Source of the DNA: Cupriavidus sp. AU9028
GTDB lineage: Bacteria; Pseudomonadota; Gammaproteobacteria; Burkholderiales; Burkholderiaceae
Direction: 5' to 3'
Length of the DNA: 64,000 nt
Assembly: GCF_019795295.1 (NCBI RefSeq)
Contig: NZ_JAIMCG010000011.1
Span: 1-64,000 of the forward strand
The notes under the pieces were generated by a model. The model made no database searches. It was not told the DNA's origin and worked only from the letters and a program-made list of their open reading frames with translations. Position 1 is the stretch's first letter; each line of letters begins with the position of its first letter. A program made the position numbers and the translations under genes. Positions 10,004 to 20,870 of the stretch are shown here, piece by piece.

Positions 10004-11437
10004 TCAGGCGGCCGGCTTCTTCAGCTGCAGCGACTTGTACTCCAGGAACTCCTCCAGCCCGTACTTGCCGCCCTCGCGCCCGGTGCCGGACTGCTTGTAG
10101 CCGCCAAACGGCGCCGTCATGTTGAACGGTCCGCCGTTGATGTCGATCTGTCCGGTGCGAATCCGCCGCGCCACCTTCAGCGCGCGGGCCTCGTCGCCTG
10201 ACCAGACGCCGCCGCCCAGACCGTAGATGCTGTCGTTGGCGATGCGGATGGCGTCTTCCTCGGTGTCGTAGCAGATCACCGACAGCACCGGTCCGAAAAT
10301 CTCTTCCTGCGCGACCGTCGCGCGCGGATCGACGTTGCCCAGCACGGTCGGCCGCACATAGAAGCCCTTGCTCAGGCCATCCGGCGCTTCCGGCCCGCCC
10401 GCGACCAGCTCCGCCCCTTCGTTCAGCCCCCGCTGGATGTAGCCCATGACCCGGTCCTTCTGCGCGGCCGACACCAGCGGTCCGAGCTTGGTGCCCTCCT
10501 GCAGAGGGTCGCCGACGGTGAAGCCGGCCACCACCCTGGCCGCGATCTCCTTGACCTCGTCATAGCGCGAGCGCGGCACCAGCATGCGGGTATGCGCCGA
10601 GCAGGTCTGCCCGGAGTTGAGGAAGCAGGCGCTGATGGTGCCCTTCACCGCCGCCGGCAGATCGGCGTCGTCCAGGATCACCGAGGCGGACTTGCCGCCC
10701 AGCTCGAGCGCCACGCGCTTGACCGTCTGGGTGGCCAGTTCCGCCACACGCTTGCCGGCACGAGTCGAGCCGGTGAAGGAGACCATGTCCACTTCCCGGT
10801 GGCTGGCCAGCACTTCGCCGACCACCGGCCCGTAGCCGGTGACCAGGTTGAAGACGCCCGGAGGCAGGCCGGCGGCCTCGATCACCTCGGCCAGCACGAA
10901 GGCATTGAGCGGCGCCACTTCGGACGGCTTCAGAACCACCGTGCAACCGGCGGCGAGCGCGGGCGCGACCTTCAGCGTGATCTGGTTCAGCGGGTAGTTC
11001 CACGGCGTGATGGCCCCGACCACCCCGACTGGCTCGCGCAGCACCAGGGAGTTGCCCACGCGCTCCTCGAAGGAAAACGACTCCAGCAGCCGGGCCGTCT
11101 CGTTCCAGTTGAACACCGGCCCGCCTACCTGGATGGCGCGCGCCAGCTTGATCGGCATGCCGACTTCCGTCGCGATCAGTTGCGCCAGCTCCTCGGTGCG
11201 CGCCTTCAGCCCGTCGGCGATCTTGCGCAGGTATTGCGCGCGCTCTGCTGGCGGCGTCGCGGCCCAGCCATCGAAGGCGGCCCGTGCCGCCTGGATGGCA
11301 TCCTCGGCATCGCGCGGACTGCCTTCTGGAATCCGTCCCATCACCGCTTCGGTGCTCGACTGGATGACGTCGATCGAACCCGCGCCGTGCGGCGCAATCC
11401 ATTTGCCGTTGATAAACAGCTTGTCTCGTTGTTGCAT
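10004..11437 (-). CDS. NAD(P)-dependent aldehyde dehydrogenase
   Basis: 477-aa member of the ALDH superfamily, converting an aldehyde to the acid with NAD(P)+. The coenzyme-binding region carries TPWNYPLN (144-151) and FTGSTRAGK (221-229). The general base is Glu245 in ALELGGKS and the nucleophile Cys279 in SGQTCS. The C terminus has the usual [15 protein letters not shown]. Resemblance to substrate-promiscuous bacterial ALDHs is clear, but the substrate is not predictable. A possible TACAAT -10 lies at 11548-11553 on the same strand with no good -35. Confidence 0.92.
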   Translation of the reverse strand: MQQRDKLFINGKWIAPHGAGSIDVIQSSTEAVMGRIPEGSPRDAEDAIQAARAAFDGWAATPPAERAQYLRKIADGLKARTEELAQLIATEVGMPIKLARAIQVGGPVFNWNETARLLESFSFEERVGNSLVLREPVGVVGAITPWNYPLNQITLKVAPALAAGCTVVLKPSEVAPLNAFVLAEVIEAAGLPPGVFNLVTGYGPVVGEVLASHREVDMVSFTGSTRAGKRVAELATQTVKRVALELGGKSASVILDDADLPAAVKGTISACFLNSGQTCSAHTRMLVPRSRYDEVKEIAARVVAGFTVGDPLQEGTKLGPLVSAAQKDRVMGYIQRGLNEGAELVAGGPEAPDGLSKGFYVRPTVLGNVDPRATVAQEEIFGPVLSVICYDTEEDAIRIANDSIYGLGGGVWSGDEARALKVARRIRTGQIDINGGPFNMTAPFGGYKQSGTGREGGKYGLEEFLEYKSLQLKKPAA

Positions 11438-11650
11438 AGCGGTTCCTCGGTGAGCGGTTTTTTTGCCGCTGGCGGCCGGTTCGCTGCGATCTCCGGGTCC
11501 GCTGCGGTGGCTGATTGCCCGTTTTCGGTGTTGTTGTTGCGGTCCCTATTGTAGGCCCGAATGCGCGGGGATTTTCGCCAGCGGCAGCGCCCAGGGTGCG
11601 GCGGCGGGCAATCGGACTTGCGCAGGCGCTCCGGCCGGGAGGGCATGGCG

Positions 11651-11690
11651 AAAAAAAAACCGCGGCGCGCCTGGCTGGCGTGCCGCGGTC
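11651..11690 (-). terminator. rho-independent terminator of ybiT
   Basis: On the minus strand ACCGCGGC pairs with GCCGCGGT across a 15-nt GC-rich loop, followed by nine T. It starts about 35 bp after the ybiT stop codon. Confidence 0.9.
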
Positions 11691-11723
11691 TGCGGGTCGA
11701 TGTCGGGCAACGCGCCGGACCGC

Positions 11724-13346
11724 TTACCCGTCGATGCCCTGCGACTGCAGATACTCGTCGTAGGTGCCCAGGTAATCCGTCACCGTGCCATCGGTACGGA
11801 TCTCGATGATGCGGGTGGCAAGGCCGCTGACGAACTCGCGGTCATGCGAGACGAAGATCAGCGTGCCGGTGAACTTGTCCAGCGCGATCTGCAGCGACTC
11901 GATCGACTCCATGTCCATGTGGTTGGTCGGCTCGTCCAGCGCCAGCACGTTGTGCCGGCCCAGCATCAGCTTGCCCCAGATCATCCGGCCCTTCTCGCCG
12001 CCGGACAGCACCTTGACCGACTTCTTGATGTCGTCGGCCGAGAACAGCAGCCGGCCGAGCGTGCCGCGCAGCGACTGGTCGTCGTCGCCGGCCTGCGTCC
12101 ACTGGCTCATCCAGTCCATCAGGTCGCGCTCGTCGGTGAACTCCTCGTAGGTGTCCTGCGGCATGTAGCCAACGTTGGCGTTCTCCGCCCACTTGACCGT
12201 GCCGTGGTCGACCTCGATGCCGCGCTGCACGCCGGTCTGCACCGCGCCGTCCAGCAGGCAACGCAGCAGCGTGGTCTTGCCGGCGCCGTTCTCGCCGATG
12301 ATGGCCACCCGCTCGCCGGCCTGGATCGACAGCGTCAGGTTGTTCAGGATGCGGCGGTCATAGGTCTTGCTGATGGAATCGGCGGTGACGGCCAGGTTGT
12401 GCAGCTTCTTCTCGAACTCGAAGCGGATGAACGGATTCTGGCGCGACGACGGCTTGAAGTCCTCGACCTTGATCTTGTCGATCTGCTTCAGGCGCGAGGT
12501 CGCCTGGCGGGCCTTGGACTTGTTGGCCGAGAAGCGGCGCACGAAGTCCTGCAGCTCGGAAATCCGCTCCTTGGCACGGGCGTTGGCGGCCAGCTGACGC
12601 TCGCGGGCCTGCATCGACGCTTCCATGTAGTCGTCGTAGTTGCCCGGGTAGACCTTCAGCGTGCCGTAGTCCATGTCCGCCATGTGCGTGCAGACGGAGT
12701 TCAGGAAGTGGCGATCGTGGGAAATGATGATCATGGTGGAGTTGCGCTCGTTGAGCACGGTCTCCAGCCAGCGGATCGTGTTGATGTCCAGGTTGTTGGT
12801 CGGCTCGTCCAGCAGCAGCACGTCCGGGTTCGAGAACAGTGCCTGCGCCAGCAGCACGCGCAGCTTCCAGCCGGGAGCGATGGCGCTCATCGGCCCCTGG
12901 TGCTGGTCGGTCGGGATGCCGACGCCCAGCAGCAGTTCGCCGGCGCGCGCTTCCGCGGTATAGCCGTCGTACTCGGCATACTTGGCCTCCAGCTCGGCGG
13001 CCTTCATGTAGTCCTCGTCGGTCGCTTCCAGGTTCGCGTAGATGGCGTCGCGCTCCTGGGCCGCGGCCCACATCTCGACGTGGCCCATCATCACCACGTC
13101 CAGCACGCGCATGTCTTCATAGGCGAACTGATCCTGGCGCAGCTTGCCCAGGCGCACGCCGGGCTCCAGCATCACGTTGCCGGACGACGGCTCCAGGTCG
13201 CCGCCCAGGATCTTCATGAAGGTGGACTTGCCGCAGCCGTTCGCGCCGATCAGGCCGTAGCGGTTGCCCTCGCCGAACTTGACCGAGATATTCTCGAACA
13301 GCGGCTTGGGGCCGAACTGCATGGTGATGTTTGCGGTAGATAGCAC
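11724..13346 (-). CDS. ybiT: ABC-F family ATPase YbiT
   Basis: Cytoplasmic ABC-F protein of 540 aa with two ATP-binding cassettes and no membrane domain. The first Walker A is GANGCGKST (about 34-42), the second GENGAGKTT (about 345-353); LDEPTNNLD and LDEPTNHMD are the paired Walker B regions, with the basic PtIM linker between. The opening, [21 protein letters not shown], and the C terminus match E. coli YbiT rather than EttA or Uup. The family acts at the ribosome. Preceded by a structured leader and followed by its own terminator. Confidence 0.92.
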   Translation of the reverse strand: MLSTANITMQFGPKPLFENISVKFGEGNRYGLIGANGCGKSTFMKILGGDLEPSSGNVMLEPGVRLGKLRQDQFAYEDMRVLDVVMMGHVEMWAAAQERDAIYANLEATDEDYMKAAELEAKYAEYDGYTAEARAGELLLGVGIPTDQHQGPMSAIAPGWKLRVLLAQALFSNPDVLLLDEPTNNLDINTIRWLETVLNERNSTMIIISHDRHFLNSVCTHMADMDYGTLKVYPGNYDDYMEASMQARERQLAANARAKERISELQDFVRRFSANKSKARQATSRLKQIDKIKVEDFKPSSRQNPFIRFEFEKKLHNLAVTADSISKTYDRRILNNLTLSIQAGERVAIIGENGAGKTTLLRCLLDGAVQTGVQRGIEVDHGTVKWAENANVGYMPQDTYEEFTDERDLMDWMSQWTQAGDDDQSLRGTLGRLLFSADDIKKSVKVLSGGEKGRMIWGKLMLGRHNVLALDEPTNHMDMESIESLQIALDKFTGTLIFVSHDREFVSGLATRIIEIRTDGTVTDYLGTYDEYLQSQGIDG

Positions 13347-13448
13347 GTCGAAGAACCTTGTCGAATGGCGGTGGTGCCGCGCGGGGCGCGGCGAGGATGC
13401 GTCGTTGTCAAGCCAGGCGCGTCAGGCGCCGCTGCGCGGGACCGCCAT

Positions 13449-13485
13449 GGCTGCTTCCTTGCCTGCGATGTCGCAGGAAGCAGCG
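13449..13485 (-). other. strong two-step hairpin upstream of ybiT
   Basis: An inner perfect stem CCTGCGA-TG-TCGCAGG (13462-13477) is extended by an outer stem CTGCTT/AAGCAG with a small bulge. It lies about 105-140 nt upstream of the ybiT start, in what would be its leader if the weak TAAAAT at 13569-13574 (minus) is the -10. There is no T run. Confidence 0.5.
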
Positions 13486-13644
13486 CGGGCGGCGCGCCAT
13501 GCCGCTCGGGCGAACGCGGCGGTTTGCATGCATCGCCGCGCTGTCCGGTGGACGGAAGAGAATCGCGTATTTTACCACCCGCAGCGATGACGGGCACCCC
13601 GGGGGCCGGTGTCCTGGCGCAGCCGCGGCTATGGGGGCGGGCGC

Positions 13645-15212
<1,568 letters not shown>

Positions 15213-15689
15213 TCAGTCCTGGGCGGGCGTCGAGGCGGACGCCGACACTTCGGCCCAGCAGTTCGGCGTCTCGAACAGCACCAGCCGGCTCAGTCGCAGC
15301 TGGTGGCCGAAACTGTCGCGAAATACCGGCGCCAGCATGTCGAAGGCGATCTGCGCCAGGTTCTCGACGGTCGGGATGGCATCGAGCACGACGGTCTTGT
15401 GCCCTTCCATGCTGGCGAGGAACTCGACCAGCGCGGTGTCGCCGCGGTAGACCAGAAAGGCGTGGTCCCACAGCTCGACCAGATGGCGGTTGGCCAAGGT
15501 CTTAACGTCGCCGAAGTCGAGGATCATGCCGTCGTCCGGCGCGCCCTCGCGGTGCAGCACCTCGCCCGACAGCGTTAGCTCCAGACGATAACGGTGGCCG
15601 TGCACATTGCGGCAGTGGCCGCCATGGTTCGGAATACGGTGACCGGCATCGAATTCCAGCCGGCGAGTGATCGACACTTGCTTGTTCAT
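15213..15689 (-). CDS. queD: 6-carboxytetrahydropterin synthase QueD
   Basis: Second step of queuosine/7-deazaguanine synthesis, making 6-carboxy-5,6,7,8-tetrahydropterin from dihydroneopterin triphosphate. The 158-aa T-fold enzyme has zinc ligands His17, His30 and His32 and the catalytic Cys26 in GGHCRNVHGH, and a conserved GMILDFGD segment. It lies 14 bp downstream of queE and 9 bp upstream of tadA. Confidence 0.94.
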   Translation of the reverse strand: MNKQVSITRRLEFDAGHRIPNHGGHCRNVHGHRYRLELTLSGEVLHREGAPDDGMILDFGDVKTLANRHLVELWDHAFLVYRGDTALVEFLASMEGHKTVVLDAIPTVENLAQIAFDMLAPVFRDSFGHQLRLSRLVLFETPNCWAEVSASASTPAQD

Positions 15690-15703
15690 AACGACCGGTG
15701 CGA

Positions 15704-16351
15704 TTACCGGATCCCCAGCATCTTGTGAGTTTGCAACGACAGGCGCCAGCGCGGATGCTGCTGACAGAAGTCGACGGCCCGGGCCATGTTCTCGCGTGCC
15801 AGCGGGCCGTCCATCGGCTGTACCAGGTAGTGGTGAAAGTCCAGCGTCTCGTAGGCGGCGAAGTCCTGGCCCGGCTGCGGAATCACCACCTTCAGTTCAT
15901 CCCCGCGGCGCACCACCAGCTCGGCGCCCATCTTGGGGCTGACACAAACCCAGTCGATCCCCTCCGGCACGGGGATGGTGCCATTGGTCTCGATCGCGAT
16001 CTCGAAGCCGCGTGCATGCAGCGCGTCGATCAGCGGCGCGTCCAGCTGCAGCAGCGGCTCGCCGCCGGTACAGACCACCAGGCCCGGGAAGTCACGGCGT
16101 TCCTGCGCGGAGCGCGGCCATTGCGCCGCCACCATGTCGGCAAGCTCGTCCGCGCTGCGGTACTTGCCGCCCAGCGTGCCGTCGGTGCCAACGAAATCGG
16201 TATCGCAGAAGCGGCACACCGCCTTCTCGCGATCCTCTTCCCGGCCCGTCCACAGGTTGCAGCCGGCAAAGCGGCAGAAGACAGCGGCGCGGCCGGCATT
16301 GGCCCCTTCGCCCTGCAACGTATAGAAGATTTCCTTGACGGCGTATGTCAT
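15704..16351 (-). CDS. queE: 7-carboxy-7-deazaguanine synthase QueE
   Basis: Radical SAM enzyme converting carboxytetrahydropterin to 7-carboxy-7-deazaguanine. The 215-aa protein has the atypical cluster motif C-X14-C-X2-C (Cys31, Cys46, Cys49), which marks the longer-loop QueE type instead of canonical CX3CX2C. FYTLQGEGANAGR near the start is the family opening. The start is MTYAVKEIF at 16351; an upstream extension is GC-rich and unlike the family. First gene of queE-queD-tadA-ldcA. queC is not in the window. Confidence 0.94.
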   Translation of the reverse strand: MTYAVKEIFYTLQGEGANAGRAAVFCRFAGCNLWTGREEDREKAVCRFCDTDFVGTDGTLGGKYRSADELADMVAAQWPRSAQERRDFPGLVVCTGGEPLLQLDAPLIDALHARGFEIAIETNGTIPVPEGIDWVCVSPKMGAELVVRRGDELKVVIPQPGQDFAAYETLDFHHYLVQPMDGPLARENMARAVDFCQQHPRWRLSLQTHKMLGIR

Positions 16352-16709
16352 GCGCTGTTTGTGCCGGCACTCGCCCCGGCGGGCTTCTGGATGATTGCGG
16401 CGCGCCGGTCGGCGAGTGGGGCCGCCGCGCTCCATGCAGCGACAGCCAAGGCGCAAGGCAGGAGCGGACAAGGCGCCGGCCCTCCTCGTACAAGGAAAGG
16501 CGGCGCGCGCAAAGGCGGCGCGCGAAGAACCGGGCAGTATAGCAGAGCCGCTCCAATCGCACCCGGGACGACTCTGGCATGGAAGATGCTGCCTGCCTTG
16601 CGGGCGCCAGTCGGGCGCCAGATTCGACGACGCCGTCAGGGCCCGCGCCAGAGCGCCAAAGAGCCCATATCGCGCAGGGCGCCGTCGGAAGCAAAGGGGT
16701 CAGTTCTTC
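16352..16709. promoter_or_regulatory. divergent intergenic region between queE and the GGDEF-EAL gene
   Basis: 358 bp without a supported gene. On the minus strand TATACT at 16536-16541 is a plausible -10 for queE, with a poor -35. Two imperfect tandem blocks are present: a 15-bp GC-rich unit twice (16496-16524) and CGGGCGCCAG twice (16601-16621). No convincing promoter for the plus-strand gene was found. Confidence 0.4.
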
Positions 16710-18992
16710 ATGTTGCGCGATATCACCGCTGCCGGCGGGCTTCACCGGCGTTTTCTGCTTCAGGTCATCCTGCCTCTGCTGCTTGTGCTCGCCATGACGG
16801 GCATCGGCGGTCTCTACGCCATCCATTGGGCCGCCGCCCGCAGCGACGCGGCCTCGATGGAACAGCAGCACCATCTGCTTGAAGTCGCATTGAGCGACAC
16901 GCTCGCCCACCTCGCCACCCAGCAACGCAGTGTGGCGCTATGGCGTCCGCTCGCCGAGGTCCTGGCCGCCCCGCGGCCGGACCTGGCGTTTCTCGACGAG
17001 AACATCGGCGGGTGGCTGCACGAGATGTTCGGGCACGACGCGACCTATGTGCTCGGTCCCCGGGACGCGGGCCGCTACGTCAGCCAGGACGGCCTGCGGC
17101 AGGGGCCAGACGCTTTCGCCGCCGTCGAGCAAGGCCTGGCGCCGCTGCTCGATGCGTTGAAGCGCGAATCCACCATGCTTGGCCGGCAGGCGGGCCCCTC
17201 CGCGGGCGGCGCTGCCGACGGCAACGTGGTCCCGGCCACGGCGCAAGTGGAAACCATGCAATCGTTGCTGGGCCGCCCCGCGTTCGTTGCCGCGGCACGC
17301 ATTCCTCGGCTCGATGTGACCTCTGCAGCAGAGTTTTCAACCGAGCGAGAATTTTTTTCAATCGTCAGCGTGATCTTCCTCGATGCCGGCTATCTGCGTG
17401 AACTCGGCGCTCGCACCAATCTCGCGGACCTGCGCCTGGCCGATCCCGAGGACGCCCTCGCCCCGACCGAAGCCGCCCTGACGCTGCATGCCCCCTCCGG
17501 CGAGCCGCTGGGCCGGCTCGTCTGGCGGGCAGACCGCCCGGGCAGCGAGATGCAACGCGCCCTGATCCCCACGGCACTGGGCATGCTCGCGGTCGTCACG
17601 CTGATTTTCGGCCTGATGGCGCGGCGGCTGTGGCGCTCCTTGTGCGGCGCCGTGCGCATCCTGCGCGAACTTCGCGCGAGCGAGGCACAGGCCCAGCACC
17701 TTGCCTTTCATGACGTGTTGACCGGCCTGCCCAACCGCGCCCTCTTCGACGATCGGCTGGGGCAGGCGCTGGCGCAGGTGCAGCGCGAGAGCGGCCGGAT
17801 CGCCCTGCTGCTGCTGGACCTGGATCGCTTCAAGCATGTCAACGACACCATGGGGCACCATGCCGGCGACATCCTGATCCGGGAAATCGCCACTCGCCTT
17901 GCCAACCAGATGCGCGACGCCGACACGGTGGCGCGGGTCGGCGGCGACGAATTCATGATCGTCCTGGCGGGCGTGGAGAGCAGCGCCGATGCGGATGCGC
18001 GCTGCGACGCCATCCAGGCCGCTATCCGGCGCCCCTGCGTGCTGCTGGGCAATCCGATCTCCCCATCGGCGACGATCGGCTACGCACTGGCCCCGGACGA
18101 TGGCGCCGAGCGCGGCGAGCTGATGCGCAAGGCCGATATCGCGCTGTACGCGGCCAAGGCCGCCGGCCGCGACACCTGGCGACGCTTCGAACAATCGATG
18201 GACGACACGGTGCGGATGCGCAACGACATCTCCACCGACCTGCGCGCGGCACTGGAGCATCAGCAAGGCCTTGCGGTGCATTTCCAGCCCCAGGTCGACG
18301 GCGCCTCGCGCAAGGTTGTCGGCCTTGAAGCGCTGGTCCGCTGGCAGCATCAGCGCCGCGGCACCATTCGTCCCGACGAGTTCATCCCGATCGCCGAGGA
18401 AACCGGCTTGATCGTCCCGCTCGGGGAGTGGGTGTTCCGCCAGGCCTGCCGCACGGCGCGGCGCTGGCCGCAGCTGTTCATGGCGGTCAACGTGTCGCCG
18501 GTACAGTTCCGTAACGCCACGCTGGCGCAGCGGCTGATCGCCATCGCGCGGGAGGAGCAGTGCGACCCCGCGCAGATCGAACTCGAAATTACCGAAGGCG
18601 TGCTGCTCGAGGACGACCAGCGCGCCCACACCTGCCTCGCGGAACTGCGCCAGGCTGGCTTCAAGATCGCGCTGGACGATTTCGGCACCGGCTATTCGAG
18701 CCTGCACTACCTGCAGCGATTCCGCGTCGACAAGATCAAGATCGACCGCTCGTTCACGCAGAGCCTGGGCGCCTGTGCCGACGCGCCGGCCATCATCGAC
18801 TCCGTCGTCGGACTGGGCCGCGCGATGGGATTGACCATCACCGCGGAAGGTGTCGAGACGCAGGAGCAGATGCAAGCCCTCGTTGCCGCCGGCTGCCACG
18901 AGCTGCAGGGCTACCTGTTCTCGCTGCCGTTGCCGGAGGACCGCCTTGAGGAAGCCATCGCCAACGCGGGGCAAGACGGGACGCACGCCTGA
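16710..18992 (+). CDS. membrane-anchored GGDEF-EAL cyclic-di-GMP enzyme
   Basis: 760-aa inner-membrane protein. TM1 (about 17-40) and TM2 (about 290-312) flank a periplasmic CHASE4-like sensor. The GGDEF domain keeps GGDEF (411-415) and an inhibitory-site RDAD five residues before it. The EAL domain keeps EAL (540-542), EITE, DDFGTGYSS and EGVE. Both diguanylate cyclase and phosphodiesterase sites therefore look intact; net activity cannot be told. The start is ATG 16710 with AGGGG upstream. No operon partner. Confidence 0.92.
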   Translation: MLRDITAAGGLHRRFLLQVILPLLLVLAMTGIGGLYAIHWAAARSDAASMEQQHHLLEVALSDTLAHLATQQRSVALWRPLAEVLAAPRPDLAFLDENIGGWLHEMFGHDATYVLGPRDAGRYVSQDGLRQGPDAFAAVEQGLAPLLDALKRESTMLGRQAGPSAGGAADGNVVPATAQVETMQSLLGRPAFVAAARIPRLDVTSAAEFSTEREFFSIVSVIFLDAGYLRELGARTNLADLRLADPEDALAPTEAALTLHAPSGEPLGRLVWRADRPGSEMQRALIPTALGMLAVVTLIFGLMARRLWRSLCGAVRILRELRASEAQAQHLAFHDVLTGLPNRALFDDRLGQALAQVQRESGRIALLLLDLDRFKHVNDTMGHHAGDILIREIATRLANQMRDADTVARVGGDEFMIVLAGVESSADADARCDAIQAAIRRPCVLLGNPISPSATIGYALAPDDGAERGELMRKADIALYAAKAAGRDTWRRFEQSMDDTVRMRNDISTDLRAALEHQQGLAVHFQPQVDGASRKVVGLEALVRWQHQRRGTIRPDEFIPIAEETGLIVPLGEWVFRQACRTARRWPQLFMAVNVSPVQFRNATLAQRLIAIAREEQCDPAQIELEITEGVLLEDDQRAHTCLAELRQAGFKIALDDFGTGYSSLHYLQRFRVDKIKIDRSFTQSLGACADAPAIIDSVVGLGRAMGLTITAEGVETQEQMQALVAAGCHELQGYLFSLPLPEDRLEEAIANAGQDGTHA

Positions 18993-19068
18993 CCGCCAAC
19001 GGCCCCGGCTTCGTGGCGGTCACGCGTGCTACAGTGGCCCTCCCCGGCGCCCTTGCCCCCGCAGTCCG

Positions 19069-19560
19069 ATGAAGACCCTGCTGATCGTCTACCACACCAT
19101 GACCGACGGGACCCGGCAGATGGCCGAGGCGGCCGCGGATGCTGCGCGCGGGCAGCAAGGCGTCGAGGTCATCGTCAAGCGCGCCGCGGACACAGGCCCG
19201 GATGACGTGCTGGCCGCGGACGGCTATCTGTTCGCGACGCCAGAGAATCTGGCCGCGATCGCCGGCATCATGAAGGACTTCTTCGACCGGTGTTACTACC
19301 CCGCGCTGGACCGCCTGAACGGCCGGCCTTACGCCACCATGATCTGCGCCGGCAGCGACGGACAGAACGCCTTGCGGCAGGTCGAGCGGATCGCCACGGG
19401 CTGGCGCCTGAACCCGGTGGCCCCGGGGCTGATCGTCTGCACGCACGCACAGACGCCCGAGCAGATCCTCGCCACCAAGCGGATCCCGGCGCAGGACCTG
19501 GCCCGCTGCGCCGAGCTGGGCGAGGGACTCGCTGCGGGGCTGGCGCTGGGCGTATTCTGA
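19069..19560 (+). CDS. flavodoxin-like NAD(P)H-dependent oxidoreductase
   Basis: 163-aa single-domain flavodoxin-fold protein. The N terminus, LLIVYHTMTDGTRQMAEAAA, holds the FMN phosphate-binding loop (T/S-x-T-G/D-x-T pattern, about residues 10-15), and LFATPENLAAIAGIMKDFFDR resembles the second FMN loop. It starts 76 bp after the GGDEF-EAL gene on the same strand. Redox partner and substrate are unknown. Confidence 0.82.
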   Translation: MKTLLIVYHTMTDGTRQMAEAAADAARGQQGVEVIVKRAADTGPDDVLAADGYLFATPENLAAIAGIMKDFFDRCYYPALDRLNGRPYATMICAGSDGQNALRQVERIATGWRLNPVAPGLIVCTHAQTPEQILATKRIPAQDLARCAELGEGLAAGLALGVF

Positions 19561-19695
19561 TGCGGGTGCAAGGCACGCCCGTGCGCGACAGAGCGATCTA
19601 GCTTCCGAACGCCCTCCGTCTGCACCGCCAGTTCCGCCGAGCGCTCGGTATCTGTCGCACACCGCATCGTCGCGCACAGCGACAAGTCCGCGGCG

Positions 19696-20217
19696 TCAAC
19701 TCGCAAGCCCCTGCAGCTCCGTCGGCAGTTCCGAGCCGACTCGGCGCTGCTCTTGTTCCACATTCAGTCGCATGGCGAGGCGCGCGACCTCCAGAAGCTC
19801 CTCGGCCACGGCATATCCGCGGCTTTGCAACCATGCCAGTACCTCCGCCAGATGCCATATGGACGCGCTGCCTTCGTGAACTGGCGGGGGAAACGTCGCA
19901 TGGTGACTCAGCATCAGTTTGCGGACGTTTTGCCGCGACATGCCGACGAAATTCGCGACATCGGTCAGCCCTGCGTAATCGGGCCCGATCTCGATCAGCC
20001 TCGAGTCAGGGATCGCGGCACGAACGTCAGCCAATGCGCTTCCCAGCGCAGCGTCAGCACTCTCTGCCTCGCGCTGGAACTGCAGTGCAAGGCGTCCCGG
20101 CAGCCCGGTCCCTACCAGAGCATCATCACAACCCGCCGCCGCCAGACGCTCCACCGTCTCGTCAATGTTGCGATTGCTATCGGACAGCTGATACCTCAGC
20201 GTAAAGGTGTATTCCAT
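19696..20217 (-). CDS. helix-turn-helix DNA-binding protein, antitoxin-like partner of the upstream frameshifted gene
   Basis: 173 aa. The N-terminal half (1-95) is an uncharacterised domain (MEYTFTLRYQLSD..., with an alternating hydrophobic pattern). Residues about 98-150 hold a helix-turn-helix read as GLTDVANFVGMSRQNVRKLM followed by a Trp-containing wing (SIWHLAEVLAWLQSRG), like excisionase/AlpA-type binders. The ATG is 4 bp after the stop of the upstream gene, so the two are cotranscribed. Such an order with a palindromic operator at the promoter suggests autoregulation; a toxin-antitoxin role is inference. Confidence 0.72.
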   Translation of the reverse strand: MEYTFTLRYQLSDSNRNIDETVERLAAAGCDDALVGTGLPGRLALQFQREAESADAALGSALADVRAAIPDSRLIEIGPDYAGLTDVANFVGMSRQNVRKLMLSHHATFPPPVHEGSASIWHLAEVLAWLQSRGYAVAEELLEVARLAMRLNVEQEQRRVGSELPTELQGLAS

Positions 20218-20221
20218 GTCG

Positions 20222-20502
20222 CTAGTCCTGACTGTTGCCCTCGACGCCGTGCCAATGGCGATGCATCGAACAGTGCTCCACCACGCGCCGCAACGCCCTG
20301 GCGTGGCTCTCCGGGTTCCTCGGAGTACTCCAGACGCTCGTGATGCAGCACTCGCCGCAGCGACACAGACGGTCGTTGTACGGGCAATAGATGCGGCCCC
20401 ATGCGTGGCTGCCCCGAACTTCGACACGCCAACCCCGCCGCTCCCGAATCGCAAGGCCTCCTCGATTTCCTTGTTCGGATGGGAAGACCGTGTCATGAGC
20501 AT
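20222..20502 (-). pseudogene. frameshifted small cysteine-rich protein, first gene of a two-gene operon
   Basis: Two frames together encode a protein of about 93 aa: MTRSSHPNKEIEEALRF in the first, then ERRGWRVEVRGSHAWG and YCPYNDRLCRCGECC in the second, ending SQD. The join needs one extra base at about 20444-20445, so a single-base deletion (or sequencing error) broke it. From memory this matches an uncharacterised family in which the SHAWG and CPYND-CRCGE segments are conserved. It sits under a consensus promoter with a palindromic operator and upstream of a helix-turn-helix gene. Function unknown. Confidence 0.7.
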
Positions 20503-20507
20503 TTCCA

Positions 20508-20545
20508 AGTATGGGCGGGTGTGGATTGGTTGTCAATTGACAACC
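20508..20545 (-). promoter_or_regulatory. consensus promoter with embedded 18-bp palindromic operator
   Basis: On the minus strand TTGACA (20531-20536) and CATACT (20508-20513) are 17 bp apart. The -35 lies inside a perfect palindrome, GGTTGTCAATTGACAACC (20528-20545). Transcription would start near 20501, almost at the ATG (20502/20496), so the message may be leaderless or nearly so. A dimeric repressor bound here would block RNA polymerase; the helix-turn-helix product of the same operon is the obvious candidate. Confidence 0.78.
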
Positions 20546-20747
20546 GCGCAATCGGCAGTCGGAATCCGCATGATGCCCAAGGAGGCGAGTGATCCGGTTC
20601 TGAAACAGGCAGCGCAAGCGGTCCAGCCAGGGCTGCCTTCCCGCACCGGCGTTTTCACTAACCGGCCTATTCCAACGCTTGCTGAAGATCGCCCATCCAG
20701 TGAAAACCGCCCACTCCGTCTCCCCAGCGGCGAGAACGCACGCGCCA

Positions 20748-20817
20748 CAGCGACGGTATTACCTCGGACGTATTCGCTCAGCGACGGTATTACCTCGGAC
20801 GTATTCGCTCAGCGACG
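20748..20817. repeat. 31-bp tandem repeat, two full copies plus 8 bp
   Basis: The unit occupies 20748-20778 and 20779-20809 without a mismatch, and the first 8 bases recur at 20810-20817. Each unit contains the short palindrome GGTATTACC (20755-20763 and 20786-20794). It ends 53 bp upstream of the DUF1330 start and just before a TATAAA at 20828-20833, so it may be an operator array or a recent duplication. The rest of 20546-20747 shows nothing recognisable. Confidence 0.85.
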
Positions 20818-20870
20818 CGCCATTCCGTATAAAGGGAACAAGCGCATCCACACTGAAGGAGACAACACCC

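Noticed and set aside
20748-20817. Possible CRISPR remnant
   Set aside because: The 31-bp copies abut without a spacer.
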